IMG/VR virus record: IMGVR_UViG_3300028897_000348
Location: 1 to 61,656 of that record
Source: a virus
Strand: one strand, 5' to 3'
DNA length: 61,656 nucleotides
Numbering within the stretch: position 1 is the stretch's first letter; each line of letters begins with the position of its first letter. This document shows positions 23,909 through 34,061 of the stretch, piece after piece. The position numbers and the translations under genes were made by a program. The notes beneath the pieces were generated by a model. It did not search any database. It had not been told where the DNA came from and saw only the letters and a program-made list of their open reading frames with translations.

Positions 23909-26386
23909 ATGACTAAACCAATTTCAACTCAAATTCATCTGTCTAGAGATTCGATAAGACAACAAATAACTGACTATGTAAAAACATATCTTGAGTTAGA
24001 GAATGTGGATCTTACAAAGTCGTCTTTCCTTTCTTTTATAATAGATATCATTTCTACTCTTACGGGAAATTTGATGTTTTATCAAGTCTCCACATATAAG
24101 GAATTTTTCTTAACAAAAGCACAGTTACCTGAGTCAATCTTAAATCTTTCTGCTTTCTTGGGATACTCATCTCAAGACGCATCTTACGCTTCTACAAATG
24201 TTTTGATGAAAGTTCCTCTTTCATTTCAAACTTCTCCAGCGACTTTCATAATTCCAGAAAAATTTAAATTTTACGCTAGTGCTGTAGAATTTATTACATA
24301 CTATACAGTTACAGTTACAATTGTTAATAATGCTTCTGCTACAATACTTCTTTCTGAAGGAAGTAAAAGGTACAATGTTCCTTTTTCCATTACAGATGAC
24401 GTACTTTCTTTTGTACTTCCACTAAGACAATATAAAATAACAGAACAAGAATTTCAAATCGACGAAGATACTCCACTATTTCAGTTCGTAACTCTTGATG
24501 TTCCGATTTCCGGAAAAGTTGCAGAAATGGTTGTAAAAGTAAAAAACCCAGGTGACTCATCATTTACAACATGGACAGAATTTAACAGTATTTATCTGAT
24601 GTCATCAACCAACCAGGGCTACGTTTCTAGAAGAACAGACGAAGGACAAAGACTTTATTTTGGAAATAGTTTAATTGGAGTCCAACCAACACCCGGAGCA
24701 ACTGTACAAGTAACTATTAAAGAAACTGAAGGCGCAGACGGTAATGTAATCGCCGGTTCTGTAAAAACTGGTCAAAGAATATATACATCTACTGGTACTA
24801 CAACACAAATAGTAAATTATACAGTTACAAATCCATCTCCAGCTATAAACGGAGAAGACGAGGAGTCAATGGAAGACATCAGAAAAAATGCGATTGCAAG
24901 TCTAACTGCCCTTGGAAGATTAGTAACAGAAAACGACTACGAAAATATCGATGTTGTAATACCAACTTCTCCATTGGCAGCGAACTCCTTACCTGTACTA
25001 AAGAGGTCCGATGTAAAAGTTAATGAAATAGAGATTTTTACTACTTTACTTTTTGGTTCTGAGACTACTACAATAGAAAATCTAGTTCCGTCAAGGAACG
25101 CGAAATATGAAATTCCGATTACAACAACTTCCATACCTAGAGGAACAATTATATCGTTAGATGGAGTAAATTACATAACTTTATTTGATATGAATGTAGA
25201 TCTATTGAACTCTGTAGCTTATTATGATTATACAGTATATTCTATATATCAAACTCCATCTCTTGTAACTAGTTATAATTCTGATTATGATTTAGTTTCT
25301 GACAATTTAACTATTTCAAAGGTCGGTAATACTGCTGTTTTTGAACTCCATTATACTTCAACTGAGTCAGACGCTGATCTTACTACTTGTGAAATGGAAG
25401 TGGTATCTTCTAGTATGAAATATACTATGACAAATGATGCAACTTCGCACAATTTTATATTAATCATAGATCCTTACACATCTATCCCAGAAGACATCCA
25501 AACTTACTATTTTATAATCAGAGACGCATCTTCTTCCCCAATTGCGAAGTATTCTGGTTCATTGGTTTTTAGAAAAGACTTAACTGACTTCATGAGATCA
25601 AATACGTTTTCTGATTCTACGAGCACAACAGTCTACGATATTCCAGTAGTAAAAAATAGTTGGTATAATGGAATAACGAAAGCAGACTTCGAAAACCAAG
25701 TTCTTCAAACGATGATGACTTCTATGGACTTCGCTAGTTATAAAATGTTAACAGATTTTGCTAATGTCAAATTATGTAATACTACTGGAACCATGGAAAA
25801 CATGAAATTAAACCCAGTTACTAAAAGTGCTGTGCTAAGTATTCTAGCTACTCCACCAGTTAGTCCATCTTTTGACGATAGATATATAGTTGATCCACAC
25901 CAAACTAGTGGTGAGTGGATTGGTCACGAAAATGAAATAGCATATTGTACTGACGCAACTTCAGTTACCTGGGCATATATCGAACCAGTAGCTGACGATA
26001 TAGTTTACGTAGGAAATATAAAATACATTTTTGCAGGAATAGGTTGGATTCCAATTCCAGATTATCAAATGCCTCTGGAGATAGAAATAGAAGTTTTTAA
26101 AGATGAAAGTTATTCAGGAACCTATAATGACCTCTCAAACGCAATTCGAGATACAATTATCGAAGAGTTCAGTGACAGATTTGGTCCCAACGCTGAGATC
26201 TACAGGTCGGAAATTAACGAGACAGTTCAGAATGTAGATGGAGTTGACCATTGTAGAATAGTAAAACCAGAGTCAAGTATATTCTATACATTTAGATTAG
26301 ATGAGTTAACAGAAACAGAGCTGTTAGAATATGGTCCAGAATACGTTTATTTTACAGAAGACAGTATTACAATAAGGATCTTATAA
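23909..26386 (+). CDS. Baseplate wedge protein, gp6/GPJ-like
   Basis: 825 residues, longer than T4 gp6 (660). The N-terminus has the family pattern DLTKSSFLSFIIDIISTLTGNLMFYQVSTYKEFFLTKAQL followed by LNLSAFLGYS. In the middle, RRTDEGQRLYFGNSLIGVQPTPGATVQV is the beta-rich 'F.G.G..G..P..G..I.V' core seen in gpJ proteins, followed by the helical EDEESMEDIRKNAIASLTALGRLVTENDYENI. The C-terminal portion contains an extra beta domain (about 640-730). It should form the wedge ring around the hub. The stop overlaps the next start. Confidence 0.85.
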   Translation: MTKPISTQIHLSRDSIRQQITDYVKTYLELENVDLTKSSFLSFIIDIISTLTGNLMFYQVSTYKEFFLTKAQLPESILNLSAFLGYSSQDASYASTNVLMKVPLSFQTSPATFIIPEKFKFYASAVEFITYYTVTVTIVNNASATILLSEGSKRYNVPFSITDDVLSFVLPLRQYKITEQEFQIDEDTPLFQFVTLDVPISGKVAEMVVKVKNPGDSSFTTWTEFNSIYLMSSTNQGYVSRRTDEGQRLYFGNSLIGVQPTPGATVQVTIKETEGADGNVIAGSVKTGQRIYTSTGTTTQIVNYTVTNPSPAINGEDEESMEDIRKNAIASLTALGRLVTENDYENIDVVIPTSPLAANSLPVLKRSDVKVNEIEIFTTLLFGSETTTIENLVPSRNAKYEIPITTTSIPRGTIISLDGVNYITLFDMNVDLLNSVAYYDYTVYSIYQTPSLVTSYNSDYDLVSDNLTISKVGNTAVFELHYTSTESDADLTTCEMEVVSSSMKYTMTNDATSHNFILIIDPYTSIPEDIQTYYFIIRDASSSPIAKYSGSLVFRKDLTDFMRSNTFSDSTSTTVYDIPVVKNSWYNGITKADFENQVLQTMMTSMDFASYKMLTDFANVKLCNTTGTMENMKLNPVTKSAVLSILATPPVSPSFDDRYIVDPHQTSGEWIGHENEIAYCTDATSVTWAYIEPVADDIVYVGNIKYIFAGIGWIPIPDYQMPLEIEIEVFKDESYSGTYNDLSNAIRDTIIEEFSDRFGPNAEIYRSEINETVQNVDGVDHCRIVKPESSIFYTFRLDELTETELLEYGPEYVYFTEDSITIRIL

Positions 26387-27498
26387 TGGAAGAGTTACTT
26401 TCAAAGTCCAAAATTGATAAGTTAAATTTAAAACGTCTTTTAATTAAAGTAGTCGCTACGAACTTATCCAGACTTTCTGAACCATGTTTTTATCCAGTTG
26501 TAAGAAAGAACTTTCATGAATTCCTTCGTTTATGTAATTTAACAGAAAAAGATATTAAGGAGTTTACAAAGAGACGTTGGGAAAAAAGGAAGGAATCTAG
26601 ATTTAAAATTCATATGGATCCAAAAACTAACTTCTACATCTTCCTAATGCAGTATTTCCTCTCAGAAAGAGATCAACCTTCTTTTCGAACAATGATGGTA
26701 TTCTTTATGATACGTTATTACGCAAATCTCATGTTTAGACAGATTCAATATTGCAACATTTCTTTATTTAGATATACTCTAGAGCATCTAACAAGAACTC
26801 ATTTATTTTCACGAGAAAGAACAATACCTAATGCGTTGTATTACCTTTCTGACGAAATGATAAAGAAATATCAAAGAAGTTTAAAAGAAAATAATCTAGA
26901 TGAGATCTCAAAGTTTATTCAAGAAAGTAGAACAAGAATAAGTCAAAGTGTGAAAAGTTTTGCGGAAACATATTATAAGGCTAGTAAAGAAGGAAGTAAA
27001 ATAACAACTGCACCCGAACCTACAGAAGGAGAAGAAGATACTTATCAATATCAAGCTATAGAGAAAAGTACTAGATCAGTCGACGAAGTTACAAAAAAGA
27101 TAACAATTTACAAATACATTGATAAGAATGCAAAAGAAGAATCTAAGAAACTAACTAGAGTTAGTTCTGAACTAGTAGAACTAATTTCTTCTGGAATCAC
27201 AAATACTAAGTACTCAGATGACATTAGAATCATTTTGCAGTTATTTGTTAAAGACTTAAAGAACGTGAATGTTATTTGTGGAAAGGCATATTATGAATAT
27301 GTAAGACGACTAATGGCTGTGAAAAGAACTAAGTCAACTATATACTTTAAGCAACGTGTTAATATTCTGTTATTAAAAATCTTAGAAGATGTTAAGTTCA
27401 AAAAGAGATTTGAATTACTTACAAGTCAAACAAAATCTTTAATAAATCTGTTCCTTGCCTACTACATCACTATGGTTCTTAGAAATACAATTTGTTAA
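26386..27498 (+). CDS. Unknown baseplate-module protein, 370 aa
   Basis: A strongly basic, helix-rich protein. Notable segments are RKNFHEFLRLCNLTEKDIKEF and a long aromatic helix FYIFLMQYFLSERDQ with FRTMMVFFMIRYYANLMFRQIQY. A Glu-rich linker (PEPTEGEEDTYQYQ, about 206-219) divides two helical halves. I do not recognise the family. It overlaps the gp6-like gene by one base and ends the plus-strand tail operon, 12 bases from the convergent minus operon. Confidence 0.55.
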   Translation: MEELLSKSKIDKLNLKRLLIKVVATNLSRLSEPCFYPVVRKNFHEFLRLCNLTEKDIKEFTKRRWEKRKESRFKIHMDPKTNFYIFLMQYFLSERDQPSFRTMMVFFMIRYYANLMFRQIQYCNISLFRYTLEHLTRTHLFSRERTIPNALYYLSDEMIKKYQRSLKENNLDEISKFIQESRTRISQSVKSFAETYYKASKEGSKITTAPEPTEGEEDTYQYQAIEKSTRSVDEVTKKITIYKYIDKNAKEESKKLTRVSSELVELISSGITNTKYSDDIRIILQLFVKDLKNVNVICGKAYYEYVRRLMAVKRTKSTIYFKQRVNILLLKILEDVKFKKRFELLTSQTKSLINLFLAYYITMVLRNTIC

Positions 27499-27509
27499 AC
27501 ATAAGTATT

Positions 27510-28670
27510 TTATAACCAAATTAAATCATCATAAATACTCTTATCTTCAGTACTTACTCTATTAGGTATTATAGTAGGGGGTCTAGATGTGGGTGGTCTT
27601 CTTCTTGCAGACTGATTATTTATTAATTGTGGGCCCTGACTTTTTTCAGCTATTTGCTCATTTGTTATTAGAGAAACACTTTCATAACCCACCATCTTTT
27701 CTGCAGTAGAATAATGATCTCTAATAGATGGCAACGTATTTTTCATTGCCTGTAAATATGAATACAAAGTTGGTCTGTCTTTGTTTTTGGAACCTACTAA
27801 TATACTATTAAATAAGCTTCCAAAATCTATTCTTACATCAACTATACTAAGCGCTTGGTTAAAAGAAATCTGTTGTTGGTCACCACCTTTTACTACTGTT
27901 ATATTTGTAATCATCGCAGGATTTAGACTATAAATGCCAGGAGCTTCTATTTGTTGGAAAAACGGCCAATTATAAGTATTTCCTTCTGTTGACACTGGAA
28001 GTCCTAAACAAAGAAGAACAGCTAAAGGACCAATTATATATCTGTCAGTAGATTCTTTATTTCCTGGTCTTGGATTATATAGTCTAATAGTCATCGTATA
28101 AGATGGAGTAAACCCACTGTTTCTCCAAAGTTGTGGAAAATCAACTCTAGCACCAGCTAACATAGCACCAATAGTTTTAGCAGCGCCAAATCTTCCTTCA
28201 AGTGCTTTTAAGGCCGATACAGCCGTTTCTCCAGCTTTACCTGCCATCTCAATCATTGAACCTCCTAGTCCTCCCGTACTTTCTGCCATTCCCTTGACAA
28301 GACTAGTCGCCCTCTCTAAACCACCTCTTAAAGATTGAGTCCCAGTAGCTTGCATTACTTCTCTTACACCTTGAGAAGCTACATCTGTAAATTTTTGTAA
28401 AAAAGACTCACCATACTCATTAGTAAAAGAGTCTGTTGGAAAATTATCAGCTAAGAAGGCTACCTTAATTGGCGGATCATAATCATAGCCAACAGAATTT
28501 AAATAACGTTTATATGTCTCGGGAGACCGACGTACACGAAAGACAGTCATTCCTTTTGTAAGACTTGGTGTTGCTGGATATATCTTTGCTATTGGCATAG
28601 ACTCTTCAATTACATGACTACTTACATAGTTACCTGGTGGTAATCCTATAATACCCTCGATTTTTATCAT
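27510..28670 (-). CDS. Baseplate tube initiator or cap protein (gp48/gp54-like)
   Basis: 386 residues. The core AGARVDFPQLWRNSGFTPSYTMTIRLYNPRPGNKESTDRYIIGPLAVLLCLGLP is a pattern I associate with large-myophage proteins that start tube assembly on the hub: 'FP..W..S.F...Y...I.L.NP...' followed by a helix and Gly-Leu-Pro. A Gly/Ala-rich helical insertion lies at about 95-170. The position next to the tape measure gene supports the call. It would cap the baseplate and nucleate the tail tube. Confidence 0.6.
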   Translation of the reverse strand: MIKIEGIIGLPPGNYVSSHVIEESMPIAKIYPATPSLTKGMTVFRVRRSPETYKRYLNSVGYDYDPPIKVAFLADNFPTDSFTNEYGESFLQKFTDVASQGVREVMQATGTQSLRGGLERATSLVKGMAESTGGLGGSMIEMAGKAGETAVSALKALEGRFGAAKTIGAMLAGARVDFPQLWRNSGFTPSYTMTIRLYNPRPGNKESTDRYIIGPLAVLLCLGLPVSTEGNTYNWPFFQQIEAPGIYSLNPAMITNITVVKGGDQQQISFNQALSIVDVRIDFGSLFNSILVGSKNKDRPTLYSYLQAMKNTLPSIRDHYSTAEKMVGYESVSLITNEQIAEKSQGPQLINNQSARRRPPTSRPPTIIPNRVSTEDKSIYDDLIWL

Positions 28671-28685
28671 CTTACTTTACCTCTA

Positions 28686-31355
28686 TTATTGAGTATTACA
28701 CTCCAATGCTTGTGCCACAAATGGGTCCAATCCACCAGAATATTCACCTTCTAACTGGGGTGTAGTTACATTAGAATTAGTTGAATTTGCTAAACTTAAA
28801 TTAGTTACCATTGCAGTAGTTGCCTTGTTTACTATTGATCCAACTTCTTTTGCGCCTTCTCTAATTTTACTACCTAATTTTTCTACCATTCCCTTAGTAC
28901 CAGCTGCAGCTATTTCTGATTGTCGTCGCACATACTCAGCTGTTCCTACATGTGTTTCTGCTCTACGAGCTTCAGTAATTCCACCATATGTAGATACTTT
29001 AGCTAGTTCGTACTCAGAAAGAGGTTTACCTTTCTTTTTTAAGTACTTCAAAAACGACTCTTCTCGGCTTCGTCCATATTTCTCTGGACTCTCAAAAAGT
29101 GATTTTCCTCGAAAGTGACTCAAAAAACTCTTATTCCACTCTGACCTCAATTGATTTACTTGTTCATGACCATATGTAATATATTCACCTATATGTTCTT
29201 GCATGTATTTATCTTGTTCAGCTTCAATTAAGGGCATAGTTGTTCTACCCCATATTCCAACCTGTTTCGCCCTTTCTTCAGCTGTCATTGCTCCTGCACG
29301 ACCTGCATATATTTTTGTGGCTATCCGTTTCTCTACTCGTTCTTTACCTGGAATTGGTGCCATAGCACCACGACGAGCTTCTTCAACTGCTCGTATTGCC
29401 GCATCTGTCGATTTTTTAGTTCTTTCGTCAAGTGCTTTGTACCACTTATTAACTATTGGATTTATTAAATATTTGTTTATTATTGACCCAACAGCAACAC
29501 CTGCTGCTCCAGCTAAAGCAACGCCCATTATTGGTCCTAAGTGTGGACCAATTGCAGACGCCAATCCTCTACCCATCGTCATGAATCCACCCTTAAGAAA
29601 CATACCAGTAAAAGAAGTTACTTTTGAAATAAACGGACCTATAAAACTCTTAAGCATAGTAAAAGCAAGCATTATATATTTCCAAAATGATCCACCTAAC
29701 TTTCTTAGTCGGCTTCTCATTCCACTAACACCACTACTTACTTCATAAACTCCCTTTCTAGTTTTCTTCATTTCAAGTGCCTGTTCCTTAGCTGTTTCAA
29801 TGGACTTCCTTTCTATCCCAGGAAAAAATCCTCTAAAGAAAGCAAGATGTGCTTCCGTTCTAGTAGAAGCGTCAGCGATAACATCTATAGCAGCCCGTCC
29901 GGGTACTACTTCTTTTTTCTTTCTAAAAAGACCCAAAATACCCTTTCTTTCCCTTGTTAACATTTCTGCTTGTTCTTTCGAAAAAATCATCTGTTTTTCG
30001 CCAAGTTTTTTCACAGCAAACTCAAATGGTATTGCTGCTCCCCTCAACATCTTTCTAGCAATCGTCCATGTTGGTCCTTTTAGTTCTTTTGCTTCACCAG
30101 TTTGAAACTCGAGAAGTTGTTTCACATAAAAGTTTAATTGGTCAAGTTTAAACATTCCTTCTGTAAAGATCAACCCTAGAACACCAATCATTTTCTCATA
30201 CGCATTAGCAGGTCTTGTAGCTCCTCGTAACATACTTAAATACCTACCACGAGCAGCAAAAAGGAATCTAAAAGGAAACGTAAAAGCTTTTGTAAGCTTA
30301 GTAGTTAACATTATTAAAGTTCTAAAAACAGGATGGAGAACTAAAGTTCTTTGCCAGGCTAATCTTAAACGAGATGACATTCCAACTAAACCAATCTTCA
30401 AGTCAAGAGTTGCTCTCAACATCCTATCTTGCCAAGTCTCTTGTTGTAGATTAGTAGCTTTTGTAAAACCAATTATAAAATCACGAACTAAACCTTTTCT
30501 TCGTACATCTTCAGTACCAACGTATTTTTCAAGACGAGCTGAAGTCTTTGAAAGGGAACCAATACCTTTAACTATCATGCTTTCAGTTTCTTCAGCAGGT
30601 TTTACTCGTTCGTCAATACGTTCTAACAAATCATCAATCGGAATAACAGCTTCAGCTGGGTGAACTCTAGCTAAACCACCCTTCTCAATGTATCCACCTC
30701 GTTGCATTGTTGGAATCGCTTCAGTTTCTTCAGTTACTTTTTCCGCTACCTCAGCAACTCCTTTTGGTTTCCTACTAAATAAATCTCGTATCTTACTACC
30801 AACAGTAGTCGTTACAGAAGAAATAGCAGAACCAATTCGAGATTTAATTTTACTTATTGCATTTTTAAAAACGTCAGTCTCCATAAATTTAGCAGCAAAA
30901 TATCCAAAGATCGGAGTAGATCTAGCAAGCGTCATTGCAATAACACTTTGTTTATTTATGCTAATATCTTCGCTTATAGCTTTTCCATATTGAGAAACTG
31001 CGTCCTTTGTCGCTCTAGCAGTAGCAACTGTAATATCTTTCATTCCAGTTGCTAATCGTTGGACTGTTAATCCAAGTTTATCTAATATTCCCGTTACTGC
31101 TGGAACCATCGATTCAATTTCTGTTGACGGAGATTCTTTTATCTCTTTTAAAATGTCGTCAGTTTCTTTCTGTTTTACCATTACAGAACTGACTTGCGAA
31201 CTTATTTTCTTAGTTGCCTCTTGTGCATCTTTGTTCATTCTATTCATTTTGTCGGCAAGACCACTAATTCTTTTTACTCGATCAGTGGTTTCCATATCTG
31301 CTTCTTCAACAAGTGCTTTTGTTTTTGGTGGTATATCTGGTGGTTTTGCAGCCAT
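28686..31355 (-). CDS. Tail tape measure protein
   Basis: 889 residues. The protein is helical and rich in Lys/Ala, with hydrophobic segments (for example about 600-625, HLGPIMGVALAGAAGVAVGSIINKYL). Residues 218-240 contain QRGGYIEKGGLARVHPAEAVIPID, the 'GG.......HP.EAVIP' segment that is a hallmark of tape measure proteins. It should fill the tube, set tail length and help form the DNA channel. It starts with ATG at 31355 after GGAGATAG and is followed by the tube initiator. Confidence 0.82.
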   Translation of the reverse strand: MAAKPPDIPPKTKALVEEADMETTDRVKRISGLADKMNRMNKDAQEATKKISSQVSSVMVKQKETDDILKEIKESPSTEIESMVPAVTGILDKLGLTVQRLATGMKDITVATARATKDAVSQYGKAISEDISINKQSVIAMTLARSTPIFGYFAAKFMETDVFKNAISKIKSRIGSAISSVTTTVGSKIRDLFSRKPKGVAEVAEKVTEETEAIPTMQRGGYIEKGGLARVHPAEAVIPIDDLLERIDERVKPAEETESMIVKGIGSLSKTSARLEKYVGTEDVRRKGLVRDFIIGFTKATNLQQETWQDRMLRATLDLKIGLVGMSSRLRLAWQRTLVLHPVFRTLIMLTTKLTKAFTFPFRFLFAARGRYLSMLRGATRPANAYEKMIGVLGLIFTEGMFKLDQLNFYVKQLLEFQTGEAKELKGPTWTIARKMLRGAAIPFEFAVKKLGEKQMIFSKEQAEMLTRERKGILGLFRKKKEVVPGRAAIDVIADASTRTEAHLAFFRGFFPGIERKSIETAKEQALEMKKTRKGVYEVSSGVSGMRSRLRKLGGSFWKYIMLAFTMLKSFIGPFISKVTSFTGMFLKGGFMTMGRGLASAIGPHLGPIMGVALAGAAGVAVGSIINKYLINPIVNKWYKALDERTKKSTDAAIRAVEEARRGAMAPIPGKERVEKRIATKIYAGRAGAMTAEERAKQVGIWGRTTMPLIEAEQDKYMQEHIGEYITYGHEQVNQLRSEWNKSFLSHFRGKSLFESPEKYGRSREESFLKYLKKKGKPLSEYELAKVSTYGGITEARRAETHVGTAEYVRRQSEIAAAGTKGMVEKLGSKIREGAKEVGSIVNKATTAMVTNLSLANSTNSNVTTPQLEGEYSGGLDPFVAQALECNTQ

Positions 31356-31376
31356 CTAATCTCTATCTCCTTACTA

Positions 31377-32297
31377 TTATATTTGTTTAATCGTTTTCGT
31401 CACTTTAGCTCTAAGTCCATGTTCAGAACATATACAAATTACTTCAGAGGGATAAATCAATTCTTGAATACAAAAAACATTTAAGTTCTTAAAACCAAAA
31501 GTCCTTTTATAGGCAACATATATTGGTCCTATAATGCTTTCAAACTTCTTTGCTATTGAGTAAAAAACATCAAAGTTACGTAGAAATAATTTAACAGTAA
31601 CTATATACTCTCTAATTTTTTTATCAAATGTTTCTCCATCTAAAGTTGTAACTTTAGAAAAAGTAGAACTGAGTAGACTATAGTATCTAACTAAGTCACT
31701 ATTTGTAATCTCACCTCTTTTTAATTCTAACTTTCTAAAGACAAAACGAATTAAATCTTGGATTTCCGAATCGTTTATTTTACCTTCATCTAAACTAAAA
31801 ATAGTTTTCCATAGGTTTTTATAAAAAACAACCAATTCATCTTTAAATAAATTAAAGAAAGACATTGGACTCCTACTTGCTGACATATGTATGAGTTCAT
31901 GAACTGTAACAGCAGCTATGTAATTGTTAGATACATGAGCAAAAAAGTTTACGTTATTGTCTATAAGAACATATATTTTCTTAGTTTTTATAGGTTCAAA
32001 AAATGCTACAGTTGCCCTCCCAGACCTAGGAGTAAAAAATTTTCTAGCAACAAATCCTAATATCGTTTTTGATAAAAAACATGGGATAACTTCTTTCTTT
32101 TCAACAAGTGATTGAATTTTATCTACTACTGGTTTAGTTCTACTAGATTTTGTAAGTGCTTTAATGAAACTTCGATTCAAGTTATCAGAACCAAATAACT
32201 CAATTCCATCGAGGATAGCAACTACTCGTAAACCAGTGGGAATAACAAAAACTTCATCTACATTTACTTGTAAACTATTTCTTTGGTCGTATGTCAT
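31377..32297 (-). CDS. Putative zinc metallopeptidase (HEXXH)
   Basis: 306 residues. AAVTVHELIHMSAS carries HELIH at residues 133-137, the zinc-binding HEXXH signature, in a predicted helix after a strand (VLIDNNVNFFAHVSNN). The remaining zinc ligand cannot be fixed by eye; the later helical half offers several Glu residues. It lies directly between terminase and tape measure genes, overlapping the terminase stop by 23 bases. A virion-processing or cell-wall role is possible but not shown. HEXXH occurs by chance, so the enzyme call is moderate. Confidence 0.55.
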   Translation of the reverse strand: MTYDQRNSLQVNVDEVFVIPTGLRVVAILDGIELFGSDNLNRSFIKALTKSSRTKPVVDKIQSLVEKKEVIPCFLSKTILGFVARKFFTPRSGRATVAFFEPIKTKKIYVLIDNNVNFFAHVSNNYIAAVTVHELIHMSASRSPMSFFNLFKDELVVFYKNLWKTIFSLDEGKINDSEIQDLIRFVFRKLELKRGEITNSDLVRYYSLLSSTFSKVTTLDGETFDKKIREYIVTVKLFLRNFDVFYSIAKKFESIIGPIYVAYKRTFGFKNLNVFCIQELIYPSEVICICSEHGLRAKVTKTIKQI

Positions 32298-33957
32298 CTA
32301 CATTCCCTCGATTATACATAGAAAGAATATCAATAAATCCTCCCATTTCATCAATGTTATCTTTAACAACTCTCATAACTGAACGATTCGAAACTTCCGT
32401 ATCACCAACATTAAAATCAAGTATTTCGTTTAAATCACCTAGTTGTACTTTTGTAGTACTTTGAATCATTAGAGGAGGATCCCATTTTCGAACATAAAAA
32501 GCAGCAGAAGTAGCAATCACTAAGTCATCATAAGTATCAGTGTCAGCTTCTACTCGTCCACTAGTTTTTGAAACTAAACTAATTAGTTCTAAAACTAATC
32601 GTTTTGACTTAACAGATCCAGGAAATTCTGTAATGTATGAATATAAAGCGTCAATCATTAGAGGTCTTGTTTTTGAGTTAGTAGATAAACCTGGAACCAT
32701 TTTTCCTAAACCTCTTGTTTCTTTGTATAACATCATAGAAAATTCAGAAGCATTTAGTTCTTCTACTACTTGATTTCCATATGAATTAGACTCAATAACC
32801 AAACAACCAGGATATAAAGCGCAAGCAAGTTTAACTACTTTTACAAAATCGAGAACTCTACATTTTCCTTGATATTCCCAAACTTGGTCTAAAGTCTCAT
32901 AATCCCAAATTGTTATTGCTGACTTATCGATACCATGTTCAGGAGCAGTATCTACTCCTATCAAATAAAACTTTTCACGACCAACGTCACGACTAGGTTC
33001 TACAAACTTCCAAATTTCACCATTGTACATTTTTACTTTTTCAATTGGTTCTGTATCTATTTCTTGGAGTTTTTCAACAGTATCACTATCAAAGAATGAT
33101 CCAGTAGTGGGTAAGAACTTCAATTCTAATTCTTGTTGTATCTTTCTAGAGTCATTACCAAATAATCTACACTGGTTTCTGTACCAATTTGGATCATTAG
33201 CTAACTGTGGTATTTGTTTCCAATGTATCTTAAAAGGATGAAATATTTCGTCTCCAGTTATTGCTTTTGAGTAATTATCAAAAAACCATTTTCCAACTCC
33301 ATGAGTTTTATTAGGAGTCGATAATAATACAGTACCAAAAGGAATATTATTTTTCTTAGCCATCATCTGATTTGTAGAAAGAGCTGGAACCATAGCAGTC
33401 CAAGCAACATCAATAAACTTAATAAATGCACCTTCATCAATAACTAAAAGCGTTATTGCTTTACCTCTAAGAGTTTTCTCTGGTGCTGTTGGAGCCACTG
33501 GTGAGGCATAAACTTTACTTCCATTTGTCAAAATAAACGACTGTTCTGTTCTTTTTGAGAATCCTCTTCCTACAATTCCCTTTGGTGGTTTCATCCAGTC
33601 TGGAACTTTCTCAATCATTCCTCTTATGCTTCTAGCAAAATCAGTAGCTTCTTTTCCATCTTTTGAAATAATTCCAACTACCACATTGTCATAAAACAAA
33701 GCTAACCAAGCAGCATAAGCCTGAATTACAGTAGAAATTCCTATCTGTCTACTTTTCAGAACCAAAACATATTTTTCAGAATTTATAAGGTCAACTAGTT
33801 CTAACTGTTTCTGGTATGGTGTCATTAAAACGTCACCACCTGGAAGTTCTAAATAAACGTAGTTCTTACAAAAGTACTCAAAGTTACTCTTACACCTAAT
33901 ATAGTCAGAAACTTTACTTTCTGCGTCTTGTTTGGTTCTCTCTATAGTTACGTTCAT
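32275..33957 (-). CDS. terL: Terminase large subunit (T4 gp17-like)
   Basis: 560 residues. The ATPase domain has an adenine/Walker A region VLKSRQIGIST (about 66-76), Walker B LLVIDEGAF (170-178) and the coupling motif LLSTPN. The nuclease domain is a RNase H-like fold with IGVDTAPEHGIDKSAITIWDY, an acidic second strand CLVIESNSYGN and TYDDLVIATSAA near the end. The Walker A lysine is replaced by isoleucine at the usual GKS/T position (QIGIST), with the Arg/Lys earlier in the loop as in other gp17-type motors. It packages DNA into the prohead. A promoter-like element lies 27 bases upstream. Confidence 0.9.
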   Translation of the reverse strand: MNVTIERTKQDAESKVSDYIRCKSNFEYFCKNYVYLELPGGDVLMTPYQKQLELVDLINSEKYVLVLKSRQIGISTVIQAYAAWLALFYDNVVVGIISKDGKEATDFARSIRGMIEKVPDWMKPPKGIVGRGFSKRTEQSFILTNGSKVYASPVAPTAPEKTLRGKAITLLVIDEGAFIKFIDVAWTAMVPALSTNQMMAKKNNIPFGTVLLSTPNKTHGVGKWFFDNYSKAITGDEIFHPFKIHWKQIPQLANDPNWYRNQCRLFGNDSRKIQQELELKFLPTTGSFFDSDTVEKLQEIDTEPIEKVKMYNGEIWKFVEPSRDVGREKFYLIGVDTAPEHGIDKSAITIWDYETLDQVWEYQGKCRVLDFVKVVKLACALYPGCLVIESNSYGNQVVEELNASEFSMMLYKETRGLGKMVPGLSTNSKTRPLMIDALYSYITEFPGSVKSKRLVLELISLVSKTSGRVEADTDTYDDLVIATSAAFYVRKWDPPLMIQSTTKVQLGDLNEILDFNVGDTEVSNRSVMRVVKDNIDEMGGFIDILSMYNRGNVDDIRPKK

Positions 33958-33983
33958 TTTTTCTAACCAAAAAATCTTCCTTT

Positions 33984-34045
33984 ATTTATATTTTGTTCTA
34001 CTATTTAAACGTATTCCTGTTTATCTAAGAATTCTATATATATAA
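33984..34045 (-). promoter_or_regulatory. Two-part promoter-like element upstream of the terminase gene
   Basis: On the minus strand TTATATATATAG (34045-34034) is followed by TAGAACAAAATATAAAT (34000-33984), identical over 17 bases to the plus-strand element at 17963. The start-to-start spacing is 45 bases. It ends 27 bases before the terminase ATG. Confidence 0.65.
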
Positions 34046-34061
34046 ATAAGTAGAATATAAG

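Noticed and set aside
29203-29748. 181-residue plus-strand frame inside the tape measure gene
   Set aside because: It is antisense to a clear tape measure protein and follows from the codon pattern of that gene; no start signal.
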